The translations under genes were made by a program, and so were the position numbers. 18,607 nt of DNA. Source: an uncultured Colwellia sp. GTDB lineage: Bacteria > Pseudomonadota > Gammaproteobacteria > Enterobacterales > Alteromonadaceae. Under the pieces are notes generated by a model, which saw nothing but the letters and a program-made list of their open reading frames with translations, was not told where the DNA came from and did not search any database. The stretch is taken from NCBI GenBank assembly GCA_913020705.1, contig CAJWBY010000089.1:1-18607 (forward strand), given 5' to 3'. How positions within the stretch are numbered: the stretch's first letter is position 1; the number at the start of each line of letters is the position of its first letter. Shown here one piece after another: positions 6,372 to 14,309 of this stretch.

Positions 6372-8278
6372 GAAGTTAATTCTAAGGGAAGGGTAATATA
6401 GAATTGTGAACCATGTTCTAACTCACTTTCTATTTTTATTGTACCTTCAAGTTTCTGACAAATAATATTATAAACAATATTCATTCCTAACCCCGTACCA
6501 CCAGAATTTCTTTTGGTGGTAAAAAATGGTTCGAATATATTATCCAAAACATGCTGAGTCATTCCTTGCCCATCATCTTTAAAGACTATCATGGCTTTGT
6601 TATCTTCTGTTTTCGATAACTCAATAGTAATGTTACCCACAATTTTATCTTCGAAAGCATGCTTTAATGTATTAGTAACTAAATTGGTTAACACCTGTGC
6701 TAAAGCACCAGGAATAGTAGTGATGATAAATTCACTTTCACCACTATATTGATAATTTACTCTAAAACGTTTCATTTCTGCTGATAACGTAGACATAACC
6801 TCTTCAATATAATGAACAAGATCAACTTCCCTCTCTTCACCAACCATTTGATCAGCTGCAACCTGCTTAAAATTATTCAACAATTCAATAACGCGCCCTA
6901 ATGCATTAGTATTTAGGTTTGAGGCTTTTTCCATACCATCAAAATAATGTTCCATTTCACTGCGTGTTAATTTATTTTGTTCGAAATGCTCACGAATTTT
7001 TTGCGTACTTTCCAAGGCCGAACTTGTTGATGTAACAGCGATACCTAATGGAGTATTGATTTCATGTGCAACCCCAGCAGTTAACGTTCCCAATGATGCC
7101 ATTTTTTCAGATTGGACTAATTGCTTTTGCATATTCTGTAAGTTTTCGAGGGTATGACTTAATTTTCTGGTTGTCTTTCTATTTTTAACAAAAAGTAAAA
7201 CGACTAATCCAGAAATGAGCACCAACAACGTAATAAAAATAGCCATCAACATTAGATAAAATCGTTGCTTATCAATTCGCTCTTTACGTTCTTCTAACTC
7301 TTCATTTTTCTGACTTAATTGTATTCCTTGATCACTTATTTGATTCTGTTGCTGCTGTAAAATACCTCTATTGGTTGATATTTTTTCAGCCATAGCAACA
7401 TTCTCTTGTTCCTTTTTATAAACAGAACTTTGTTGGCTCTCTAAATTATTTTTTGCTACTTTTAGTTGTGTTGCCACATTTTCAAGCTGTAACTCTTTAT
7501 TTTTAATAGAGTGTTGTTGTTGTTCAATATCTTTTTTTAAAACATTCAGTTCTTTTTTACGCTTAAGTGAAACTTCTTCTCGCAATGTTAAGTCTTTATT
7601 TAACTCATCTAATTTTTTTATCGTTGAGGATATTTGATTTTGTTGTTCAATTAGTTTTTGATTTAAACTTATTTCACGCGTTCTAATGACTTGTAATGCT
7701 AATTCTGTTTCTCGATACAAGGTTGCAACATCAAGTTCAGTACCACCTAACAATAAAAGTTCGGTTGAAATTGCCAAACCTTCAAAAACAAGATTAGATT
7801 TATTCACTTCAAAGCTAATAGCTGACTTTTCAGCATTATCAACCAAGTTAATCATGACACTATGCTTATCTAAACTGTTGTCTGTGATCAAAAGTGTATT
7901 GCTATTTCTTAGCGTTGAAGCGATATCAGCAATTTCTGTATTTCGATTTGAAGCAGAGAAAAACAAGTCAGTTTTTCTACCTTCTTGAATATTAGGTATT
8001 GTTATGACTTCGATGATTTTGTTTTTGATTACACGTTTTGACAGTGTGTTTTTGAGTAATTCAGCAAATTTATCATCACCATACACACCGATAATAAATT
8101 GCTTATTTCCATCTTTCTTTTCATTGTTCCAACTTACGTGTTTAATGAAATTATAAATGAAAGCCGCTTTGACTTGTTCACTACCCAGTTGCTGGGCGAA
8201 AAGAGGGGTTGAGGTACAAAAAACAAAACAAAAAAACATTAGCAATAATTTGCGAATGAGTATTTTTGTGTTATTCAT
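6368..8278 (-). CDS. Sensor histidine kinase with periplasmic YfiR-like domain and long coiled coil
   Basis: A 636-residue protein. Residues 1-28 are a signal sequence (cleavage expected after LFA). Residues about 33-180 form a YfiR-like (DUF4154) domain, recognisable from VKAAFIYNFIKHVSW, FIIGVYGDD, a central beta-strand pattern and LLLLGG. Residues about 190-338 are a charged, Q-rich coiled coil, 341-363 a transmembrane helix, and the rest a cytoplasmic kinase: H-box GVAHEINTP with phospho-acceptor H405, N-box around N532-N536, G1 box DDGQG (568-572), F-box FEPFFTTK (582-589) and G2 box GGTGLGMN (593-600). It should autophosphorylate H405 after a periplasmic signal. The mature YfiR-like part has no cysteine, unlike the disulfide-bearing Pseudomonas YfiR. 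It lies 100 bases downstream of a REC-REC-GGDEF gene on the same strand, its likely partner. AGGGTG precedes the ATG. Confidence 0.92.
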   Translation of the reverse strand: MNNTKILIRKLLLMFFCFVFCTSTPLFAQQLGSEQVKAAFIYNFIKHVSWNNEKKDGNKQFIIGVYGDDKFAELLKNTLSKRVIKNKIIEVITIPNIQEGRKTDLFFSASNRNTEIADIASTLRNSNTLLITDNSLDKHSVMINLVDNAEKSAISFEVNKSNLVFEGLAISTELLLLGGTELDVATLYRETELALQVIRTREISLNQKLIEQQNQISSTIKKLDELNKDLTLREEVSLKRKKELNVLKKDIEQQQHSIKNKELQLENVATQLKVAKNNLESQQSSVYKKEQENVAMAEKISTNRGILQQQQNQISDQGIQLSQKNEELEERKERIDKQRFYLMLMAIFITLLVLISGLVVLLFVKNRKTTRKLSHTLENLQNMQKQLVQSEKMASLGTLTAGVAHEINTPLGIAVTSTSSALESTQKIREHFEQNKLTRSEMEHYFDGMEKASNLNTNALGRVIELLNNFKQVAADQMVGEEREVDLVHYIEEVMSTLSAEMKRFRVNYQYSGESEFIITTIPGALAQVLTNLVTNTLKHAFEDKIVGNITIELSKTEDNKAMIVFKDDGQGMTQHVLDNIFEPFFTTKRNSGGTGLGMNIVYNIICQKLEGTIKIESELEHGSQFYITLPLELTS

Positions 8279-8378
8279 TTAATGCACCCTAAATTTATGA
8301 CTGTTTAACCACTTTACTTTTTTCTGTATAAAAAATACACCTAAAAGTTAAGTATGAATGTAGCGTAAATATCGTTAG

Positions 8379-9632
8379 CTATTCATCAACACCAAATATA
8401 CTTATTTGATTACGCCCATTTTCTTTGGCACTGTAAAGAGCTGTATCGGCTTGATTCATTTGTTTGGCTAATTCTTCTCTGCTATTACACACCATCCCCA
8501 TACTTACGGTAAACACAATATGGTGATCATCATGAGATACCTGAGATACCGAAATATCACGACGTAAATCATCTAATTTGGTGTAAAGCTGATCTTCGTC
8601 TGTACCATGCATAATTACAGCAAATTCTTCCCCTCCTAAGCGGGCAAGTAGGCCAGAGCTTAGATGTTTACGCATATACAAGGCAAGAACCTTTAAAACA
8701 TGATCCCCTGCATCATGACCATAGGTATCATTTACTTTCTTAAAATAGTCAATATCAAGCATAGCAACACAATAGGGCATATTTCTTTTAATGTATTGCG
8801 GAACAAGCTGTTCTGCCTTAGCGAAAAACGCACGCCTATTAGGTAAGTCGGTTAAATAATCTGTATTAGCCGCTTTTTGTATTTGTTCTATATTGTTTAA
8901 GTTTTCAATATTTTGGGTTATACGGCAATAAAACTCTTCAGGACAGAAAGGTTTACGAAGAAAATCATCTGCGCCATTTTTAATAAAGCGGGCAGAATGC
9001 ATTCCGTTATCCGCACCAGAAATACCTATAATAGACAATTGGTCACGATTATAAATTTTACGAATTTCGTTGGTTAATTCGATACCGTCCATAACAGGCA
9101 TTTCAAGATCGGTGATCACCAACTTAATATCGCTATGCTGTTTCAAACGCTCAAGTGCTTGCACTCCATCATTTGCTCGATAAACACTAAAATTACGACG
9201 TTTCAGTAGTTGAGAAACATAGTTTCGAGCTGCTGAAGAGTCATCTACAACAAGAATTCCTGTGCTACTGTTTGTTATTTGCCAATGCAAAATACGCTTT
9301 AGATAAAGGAAAGCTTGGCTATTTTCTTTAGGAATGTAATCAACAACTGGCTGAGCAAGAATTTGCTGTCGAGTTGCTTCATCCATCTTCCCTGTCATAA
9401 CAACACTTGGAATACCATGTGAGAGAACACAACCTATCGCTTCACCATTAGGCGCATCAGGTAATGCGTAGTCGATCGTTGCAGCAAAAAAATCATCCTT
9501 CGTTTGTAAAATACTTTCCACTTCAGCGAGTGTAGTGGCAATGGTTACTTCATAATTTAATGCTTCGCCAATTTGTCTTATAACACGAGCTATTGGTTTA
9601 CTGTCTTCTACTACGAGCAATTGCTTTGACAT
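8379..9632 (-). CDS. Response regulator diguanylate cyclase, REC-REC-GGDEF
   Basis: A 417-residue cytoplasmic protein with a PleD-like layout. REC1 (about 4-115) has the acidic pair E9/D10, phospho-acceptor D54 (TIDYALPD) and K102. REC2 (about 125-245) has D130/D131, phospho-acceptor D175 (ITDLEMP), S205 and K227 (RKPF). The GGDEF domain (about 255-415) starts DYLTDLPNRR and keeps the metal and substrate residues D293, K298, N301 and D310, the signature GGEEF (333-337) and the closing ALYSAKENGRN. It should make c-di-GMP from two GTP when phosphorylated and dimerised. The RxxD inhibitory site nine residues before GGEEF is absent (LSSG, 324-327), so classical product inhibition is unlikely. 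It is transcribed with, and ahead of, the YfiR-kinase gene and lies 63 bases after uvrD on the same strand. AAGG lies about 13 bases before the ATG. Confidence 0.95.
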   Translation of the reverse strand: MSKQLLVVEDSKPIARVIRQIGEALNYEVTIATTLAEVESILQTKDDFFAATIDYALPDAPNGEAIGCVLSHGIPSVVMTGKMDEATRQQILAQPVVDYIPKENSQAFLYLKRILHWQITNSSTGILVVDDSSAARNYVSQLLKRRNFSVYRANDGVQALERLKQHSDIKLVITDLEMPVMDGIELTNEIRKIYNRDQLSIIGISGADNGMHSARFIKNGADDFLRKPFCPEEFYCRITQNIENLNNIEQIQKAANTDYLTDLPNRRAFFAKAEQLVPQYIKRNMPYCVAMLDIDYFKKVNDTYGHDAGDHVLKVLALYMRKHLSSGLLARLGGEEFAVIMHGTDEDQLYTKLDDLRRDISVSQVSHDDHHIVFTVSMGMVCNSREELAKQMNQADTALYSAKENGRNQISIFGVDE

Positions 9633-9666
9633 ATAATTTTTAACCTTATAAATATAATGACATCAA

Positions 9667-9689
9667 ATGAAAATATTGATCATTTTCAT
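9667..9689. repeat. Short AT-rich inverted repeat between uvrD and the response regulator gene
   Basis: ATGAAAAT (9667-9674) and ATTTTCAT (9682-9689) form a perfect eight-pair stem with a seven-base loop. It lies between the uvrD stop and the response regulator start. There is no T-tract after it on the minus strand, so it is at most a weak terminator, or a protein-binding palindrome. Confidence 0.4.
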
Positions 9690-9695
9690 GTGATA

Positions 9696-11870
9696 TTAAA
9701 CGATAGCTTGTAAATTAGCATAGGCGACAACCAGCCATTTGCTACCTACATCAGCGAAATTCACTTGAATACGACTTTGAGCGCCTGATCCTTCATAATT
9801 TAAGACCACGCCTTCACCAAATTTTGCATGTACAACTGATTGTCCTAATTTGAACCCACTATTCTCAAAAGTCTCCAGCGTAAAAGTAGAAGAAAACTTT
9901 CCTTTTGTTGAAGGACGTTTAACTTGGTTTTGCAATCTTATTTCTTCTGTACATTCCGCGGGTAATTCGCGTAAAAATCGGCTAGCTTTATGGAATTTTT
10001 CTTGTCCATAAAGTCTACGGCTTTCTGCATGACATAAGTATAGCTTATTCATAGCACGTGTCATGCCGACATAACATAAACGTCTTTCTTCTTCTAACCG
10101 CCCTATTTCTTCTACCGACTTTTGTGAAGGAAACATCCCTTCTTCTAAACCTGCTATAAATACCAATGGAAACTCTAAACCTTTTGCTGAGTGCATGGTC
10201 ATTAATTGTACGGCGGGTTCATAATCATCAGCTTGAGACTCTCCAGCTTCAAGGGCTGCATGTGTTAAAAACGAAGTCAGCTTGGTTTGTTCTTCAATTA
10301 GTTCAGGGTCGGCTTCAAATGTTTGGCAAGCCGTTACAAGCTCGTTTAAATTTTCTATCCTTGCTTCAGCACGATCACCTTTTTCAGCTTGGTACATGGC
10401 TTTTAATCCACTGTGCTGAATAACATAATTTGCTTGTTGATCGAGGTCTAAATGGCTAGAGTCATCTTCAAGCTGATCAATAACACTGACAAAGTTCTGA
10501 ATAACTTTAGCACTACGTCCTTTCAATTCATCATTTTTTAGCATGTATTGACAAGCTTCCCATAAGGTCATTTCTAAACTACGTGCAGCATCACGAATTA
10601 ATGACAGGCTGGTATTACCAATACCACGGGTTGGTGTATTAATAATACGTTCAAAGGCGGCGTCATCATCACGGTTATTTAATAATCGTAAATACGCCAG
10701 CGCATCTTTAATTTCTAAACGTTCGAAGAAGCGTTGACCACCATAAATTCGATAAGGTAACCGGCTTTGTAATAATGCTTCTTCCAGTAAACGAGATTGT
10801 GCATTACTGCGATATAAAATCGCAACATCATCTAAGCTGCCTGTCTTACGCCAATCCGTAATGCGACCTGCTATAAAACGCGCTTCGTCTATTTCATTGA
10901 AAGCGGTATAAATAGATATTTTTTCGCCCGCTTCATCTTCTGTCCACAGTTTTTTACCTAAACGGTTATTATTATTGGCAATAAGCTTATTTGCAGCATT
11001 AAGAATATTAGCAGTAGATCGGTAGTTTTGCTCTAAGCGAACGGTTTGAGGTTCCTCAAACTCACTCAAAAAACGTTGTATGTTTTCAATTTTTGCACCA
11101 CGCCAGCCATATATTGATTGGTCGTCATCACCTACAATCATCACCTTACTGGATGTTTTACCTAAAATGGTTAACCATGCATATTGAATTGCATTGGTGT
11201 CTTGAAATTCATCGACCAATATATGTTTAAAACGTTGCTGGTAGTGATCGAGCAGCACGGAGTTATTTAACCAGAGTTCGTGAGCGCGCAGTAATAATTC
11301 AGCAAAATCAACTAAACCCGCTCGATCACACGCTTCTTGGTAACCGCTATACACTTTAACAAAGGTTTGCTCTGTTGGGTCGTCATACACTTCAATGTGT
11401 TGAGGACGAATACCTTCATCTTTTTTACCATTGATATACCACTGCATCTGTTTAGGCGGCCAACGTTTTTCGTCAATACCTAACGAACGAACAATACGTT
11501 TTACTAAACGAAGCTGATCATCAGAATCGAGTACTTGGAAATTTTGTGGCAATTTAGCTTCTTGAAAATGCATACGAAGTAAGCGATGGGCTAAACCATG
11601 GAAAGTTCCTATCCACATACCATGTACATTACCTTCAACCGTTTTTTCAACACGAACACGCATTTCTGCTGCCGCTTTATTGGTAAAAGTAACCGCTAAT
11701 ATACTATGAGGCGAAGCATTTTCAACTTGCATTAACCAAGCAATACGCTGTACTAGAACTCGCGTTTTTCCGCTACCAGCGCCAGCCAAAACCAACATAT
11801 TTTGTAAGGGGGCGGCAACAACATCACGTTGTTTTTCATTGAGTGATTCAAGTAGTTTAGAAACGTCCAT
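9696..11870 (-). CDS. uvrD: DNA helicase II, UvrD
   Basis: A 724-residue superfamily 1A helicase, about the length of E. coli UvrD (720). It unwinds DNA 3'-5' in nucleotide excision and mismatch repair. Visible motifs: LNEKQRDVV (Q-motif region, 10-18), Walker A AGAGSGKT (29-36), TFTNKAAAEM (61-70), Walker B DEFQD (220-224), GDDDQSIYGWRGA (247-259), EQNYRST, a late TMHSAKGLEFPLVF motif and VGMTRAMNKLYL. The last 50 residues (KLGQSVVHAKFGEGVVL onward) are the Tudor-like domain that in E. coli contacts RNA polymerase. The ATG is preceded by AAGG at a long distance. It lies 62 bases after the HAD phosphatase gene on the same strand, the conserved yigB-uvrD order. I found no clear LexA box upstream. 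Confidence 0.98.
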   Translation of the reverse strand: MDVSKLLESLNEKQRDVVAAPLQNMLVLAGAGSGKTRVLVQRIAWLMQVENASPHSILAVTFTNKAAAEMRVRVEKTVEGNVHGMWIGTFHGLAHRLLRMHFQEAKLPQNFQVLDSDDQLRLVKRIVRSLGIDEKRWPPKQMQWYINGKKDEGIRPQHIEVYDDPTEQTFVKVYSGYQEACDRAGLVDFAELLLRAHELWLNNSVLLDHYQQRFKHILVDEFQDTNAIQYAWLTILGKTSSKVMIVGDDDQSIYGWRGAKIENIQRFLSEFEEPQTVRLEQNYRSTANILNAANKLIANNNNRLGKKLWTEDEAGEKISIYTAFNEIDEARFIAGRITDWRKTGSLDDVAILYRSNAQSRLLEEALLQSRLPYRIYGGQRFFERLEIKDALAYLRLLNNRDDDAAFERIINTPTRGIGNTSLSLIRDAARSLEMTLWEACQYMLKNDELKGRSAKVIQNFVSVIDQLEDDSSHLDLDQQANYVIQHSGLKAMYQAEKGDRAEARIENLNELVTACQTFEADPELIEEQTKLTSFLTHAALEAGESQADDYEPAVQLMTMHSAKGLEFPLVFIAGLEEGMFPSQKSVEEIGRLEEERRLCYVGMTRAMNKLYLCHAESRRLYGQEKFHKASRFLRELPAECTEEIRLQNQVKRPSTKGKFSSTFTLETFENSGFKLGQSVVHAKFGEGVVLNYEGSGAQSRIQVNFADVGSKWLVVAYANLQAIV

Positions 11871-11932
11871 AACGGAAAAATAACCTTAGAAAAGTTGAAA
11901 ATTTTTTGTTGAAAGTAAAGTATAGATAAAAA

Positions 11933-12694
11933 TTATAACAAGTGGTGTAGTTCACTAATATCAGATAGTTCAATATTAGGTAAAACTGTCAGGGGTTTTC
12001 CAACATCGTAACAAGAAATCCATGCTGTTTGACAACCTGCGTTTATAGCGCCTTGAATATCAGAGCGACCACAGTCACCTACATGTAATAATTGTGAAGG
12101 TTTTATCAATAACTTCTCGCAAGCCGCATCAAACATATCAGTATGAGGTTTCTGTCGAAGTTGTATATTATTATTTTTAGGCGTTGTAAATAAATCACCT
12201 GCATGAAAACGATACTGAAAATATTGTGAAATATCTATCTTGTCGGTATCTACATTTCCATTACTAATAGCGACCAGTGGATATTTTTTTTGTAAACTTT
12301 TCAATAATTGATGAACGGGTGCTGGTACTACAAAGTCGCTACGTTGTAGTACGAAATAATCCAACGCTTTTTGTGCTTCACATTCAGCTACGCTAGCAGT
12401 TAATCCCACTGTTTTCAGACCTAACGTATAAGTCGCTAAACGCACATCACCCACATGGTGAATTAATTGAGGGTTTTCTTTGAGCACTTGTTGATGAAAT
12501 GGCTTCCAAAACAAGTAATCAAATACCGTGTTCTTCGCACCATCAATAAATGTGATTTTCCCTGAAAGTAGTTTAGAAAAGTAGGCAACCATTTTCGCAT
12601 CAGTTGCCATCATTACAGGATAATTGCTGTACAATGTATCGTCAAGATCAAAGCTAATTGCTTGAAAAGGCTCTAAACGGCGGTAAAATTTCAT
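11933..12694 (-). CDS. yigB: YigB-type HAD phosphatase
   Basis: A 253-residue haloacid dehalogenase-family hydrolase. Motif I FDLDDT contains the nucleophile and general acid Asp (D16 and D18 counted from the chosen ATG). Motif II is SNGN and motif IV is HVGDCGRSDIQGA. The start KFYRRLEPFQAISFDLDDTLY and the ending match E. coli YigB, which dephosphorylates FMN and the riboflavin precursor 5-amino-6-(5-phosphoribitylamino)uracil; that activity is inferred. The ATG at 12694 is preferred; an adjacent in-frame TTG at 12697 is the only alternative because a TGA precedes it. It starts seven bases after the DUF484 stop, so translation is probably coupled. In many gammaproteobacteria xerC lies between these two genes; here it is absent. 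Confidence 0.92.
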   Translation of the reverse strand: MKFYRRLEPFQAISFDLDDTLYSNYPVMMATDAKMVAYFSKLLSGKITFIDGAKNTVFDYLFWKPFHQQVLKENPQLIHHVGDVRLATYTLGLKTVGLTASVAECEAQKALDYFVLQRSDFVVPAPVHQLLKSLQKKYPLVAISNGNVDTDKIDISQYFQYRFHAGDLFTTPKNNNIQLRQKPHTDMFDAACEKLLIKPSQLLHVGDCGRSDIQGAINAGCQTAWISCYDVGKPLTVLPNIELSDISELHHLL

Positions 12695-12701
12695 CAATCA
12701 G

Positions 12702-13385
12702 TTATTTATAAAGTTGTTGAAAAAGTAATTTAGCAACAAGCTTTCTGAATTGACTAAGCAATAAAGTATCCATACGTGGATCAAAATGATCTGCGTCAGC
12801 ACTGCTTATTGCTATAAAACCAATGTCATCATTTATATGGTTTAACTTAATTAATACAACAGAACCTTCTTGATGTTGTGAAAAAATCAGTTCTTGCTCA
12901 CTTTTTTGTAGACGGCCAAAGTAATAATCATCTTTGGATAAGCGATTGTTCATTAAACCAGCACAATCGTTTATAACAATGCTTGAATGCTCAACTATTG
13001 TATTTTCTTTTAGCCATACTTTTAAACCCGATAATGACAATAATTCAGTTGTGGCCTGATACAAACAATCGAGTAATTCATCCGCTGAGCTGCAATCTAA
13101 TAAACGCAAATATAAATCACTATATAAAGCAAAAAGTTGCTCATTTTGATTAGCAATCGCCATTAATTGGGTGATTTCTTCTTCTAAGCTGTGAATTTTA
13201 TGACGTTGTTGACTTTGTTGCCTTTCTACTAACGATACCGTACCACGGTTCTGATCTGATAAACGCAAGCTATTGATCAGTTCAGGGTTACGATTAAAAA
13301 ATTCAGGATTATCATGCAAATAATCGACAATGAGATCATCCGTTAAATTTAATTCATCTAACTGTATTGTATTTGAGTCGTTCAA
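12702..13385 (-). CDS. yigA: DUF484 protein (GAF-like)
   Basis: A 227-residue soluble protein of the DUF484 family, like E. coli YigA (about 235 residues). Family marks are the N-terminal VDYLHDNPEFFNRNPELI (about 20-37), a short coiled coil with a run of Q and R (about 52-75: SLVERQQSQQRHKI...), and a GAF-like C-terminal domain ending in SADADHFDPRMDTLLLSQF. The molecular function is unknown; in many genomes it is linked to dapF and xerC. The start is TTG at 13385-13383: a TAG stop lies four codons upstream, no ATG is near, and AGAGA lies at a suitable distance. It follows dapF by 68 bases and nearly abuts yigB. Confidence 0.9.
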   Translation of the reverse strand: MNDSNTIQLDELNLTDDLIVDYLHDNPEFFNRNPELINSLRLSDQNRGTVSLVERQQSQQRHKIHSLEEEITQLMAIANQNEQLFALYSDLYLRLLDCSSADELLDCLYQATTELLSLSGLKVWLKENTIVEHSSIVINDCAGLMNNRLSKDDYYFGRLQKSEQELIFSQHQEGSVVLIKLNHINDDIGFIAISSADADHFDPRMDTLLLSQFRKLVAKLLFQQLYK

Positions 13386-13453
13386 TTTATTTCTCTACTT
13401 CTAAATTTTTGTCTTATACATTTGTTTGTCAGGATTTATTTTGCAAAGCGTGC

Positions 13454-14284
13454 TTACAAATTCAATTGCCCATCAAATACATGTACTGCTGGACCAGTCA
13501 TCTTTACTGAATTACCAGGTCCTTTCCAAAATACTTTTAACTTACCGCCGGGTAATTCTACGGTAACATCTCGGCCTAATTTATTCTGTGTTTGACCAAT
13601 AACGACGGCAGCACAAGCGCCACTGCCACACGCTAAGGTTTCAGCCGCTCCGCGTTCATAAACACGTAATTTAATATAGTCTGGAGACACAATCTCCATA
13701 AAACCAACGTTAACTTGCTGAGGAAATCGTTCATGATGCGACAACGATTTACCTAAGGTTTCAACTGGCGCGTCAATAATAGAATCAACCGTCAAAACAC
13801 AATGTGGGTTACCTAATGATACAACGCCACACAATACCGTTTCGTCTTCACTACGCAGAATATAAGTACCTTCTACTTTCTGAGCAGTAAAAGGAATTTG
13901 GCTGGGTTCAAACTTAGGTGTTGGCATATTCACTGAAACATTACCATCACGTTCAACAAATAGTGTCATTTTACCTGATTGCGTTGATACCTTAATTTTA
14001 TTCTTGTTAGTTAAACCTTTTAAGCGCACAAACTTAGCAAAACAACGCGCACCATTACCACACTGACCGACTTCACTACCGTCAGCATTAAAAATACGAT
14101 AATGAAAATCTAAATCTGGATCGTACGGTGGCTCAACCACTAAAACTTGATCAAAACCGACACCGAAATTTCGATGGGCTAAATGCTTTATTTGCTCATT
14201 CGACAAATAAACATTTTGTGTAACATTGTCGAGTACGAGAAAATCGTTACCTAAACCGTGCATTTTTGAAAAATTAACTAACAT
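13454..14284 (-). CDS. dapF: Diaminopimelate epimerase
   Basis: A 276-residue cytoplasmic enzyme, the usual family length. It converts LL- to meso-diaminopimelate, which is used for peptidoglycan and by LysA for lysine. Both catalytic cysteines are visible: C75 in [15 protein letters not shown] and C219 in [13 protein letters not shown]. The start [19 protein letters not shown] is canonical. It lies 25 bases after lysA on the same strand, so precursor and product enzymes are co-transcribed and both draw on diaminopimelate. Confidence 0.98.
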   Translation of the reverse strand: MLVNFSKMHGLGNDFLVLDNVTQNVYLSNEQIKHLAHRNFGVGFDQVLVVEPPYDPDLDFHYRIFNADGSEVGQCGNGARCFAKFVRLKGLTNKNKIKVSTQSGKMTLFVERDGNVSVNMPTPKFEPSQIPFTAQKVEGTYILRSEDETVLCGVVSLGNPHCVLTVDSIIDAPVETLGKSLSHHERFPQQVNVGFMEIVSPDYIKLRVYERGAAETLACGSGACAAVVIGQTQNKLGRDVTVELPGGKLKVFWKGPGNSVKMTGPAVHVFDGQLNL

Positions 14285-14309
14285 TTACTACCCATATTCA
14301 ATTTTATAC

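Noticed and set aside
8323..8340. LexA-like box CTGTATAAAAAATACACC between the regulator and kinase genes
   Set aside because: The right half is ACA rather than CAG, so it fails the CTG-N10-CAG rule, and the neighbouring genes are not typical SOS genes.
8279..8378. Possible separate promoter for the kinase gene
   Set aside because: The 100-base gap is AT-rich, but I found no paired -35 and -10 boxes at acceptable spacing on the minus strand.
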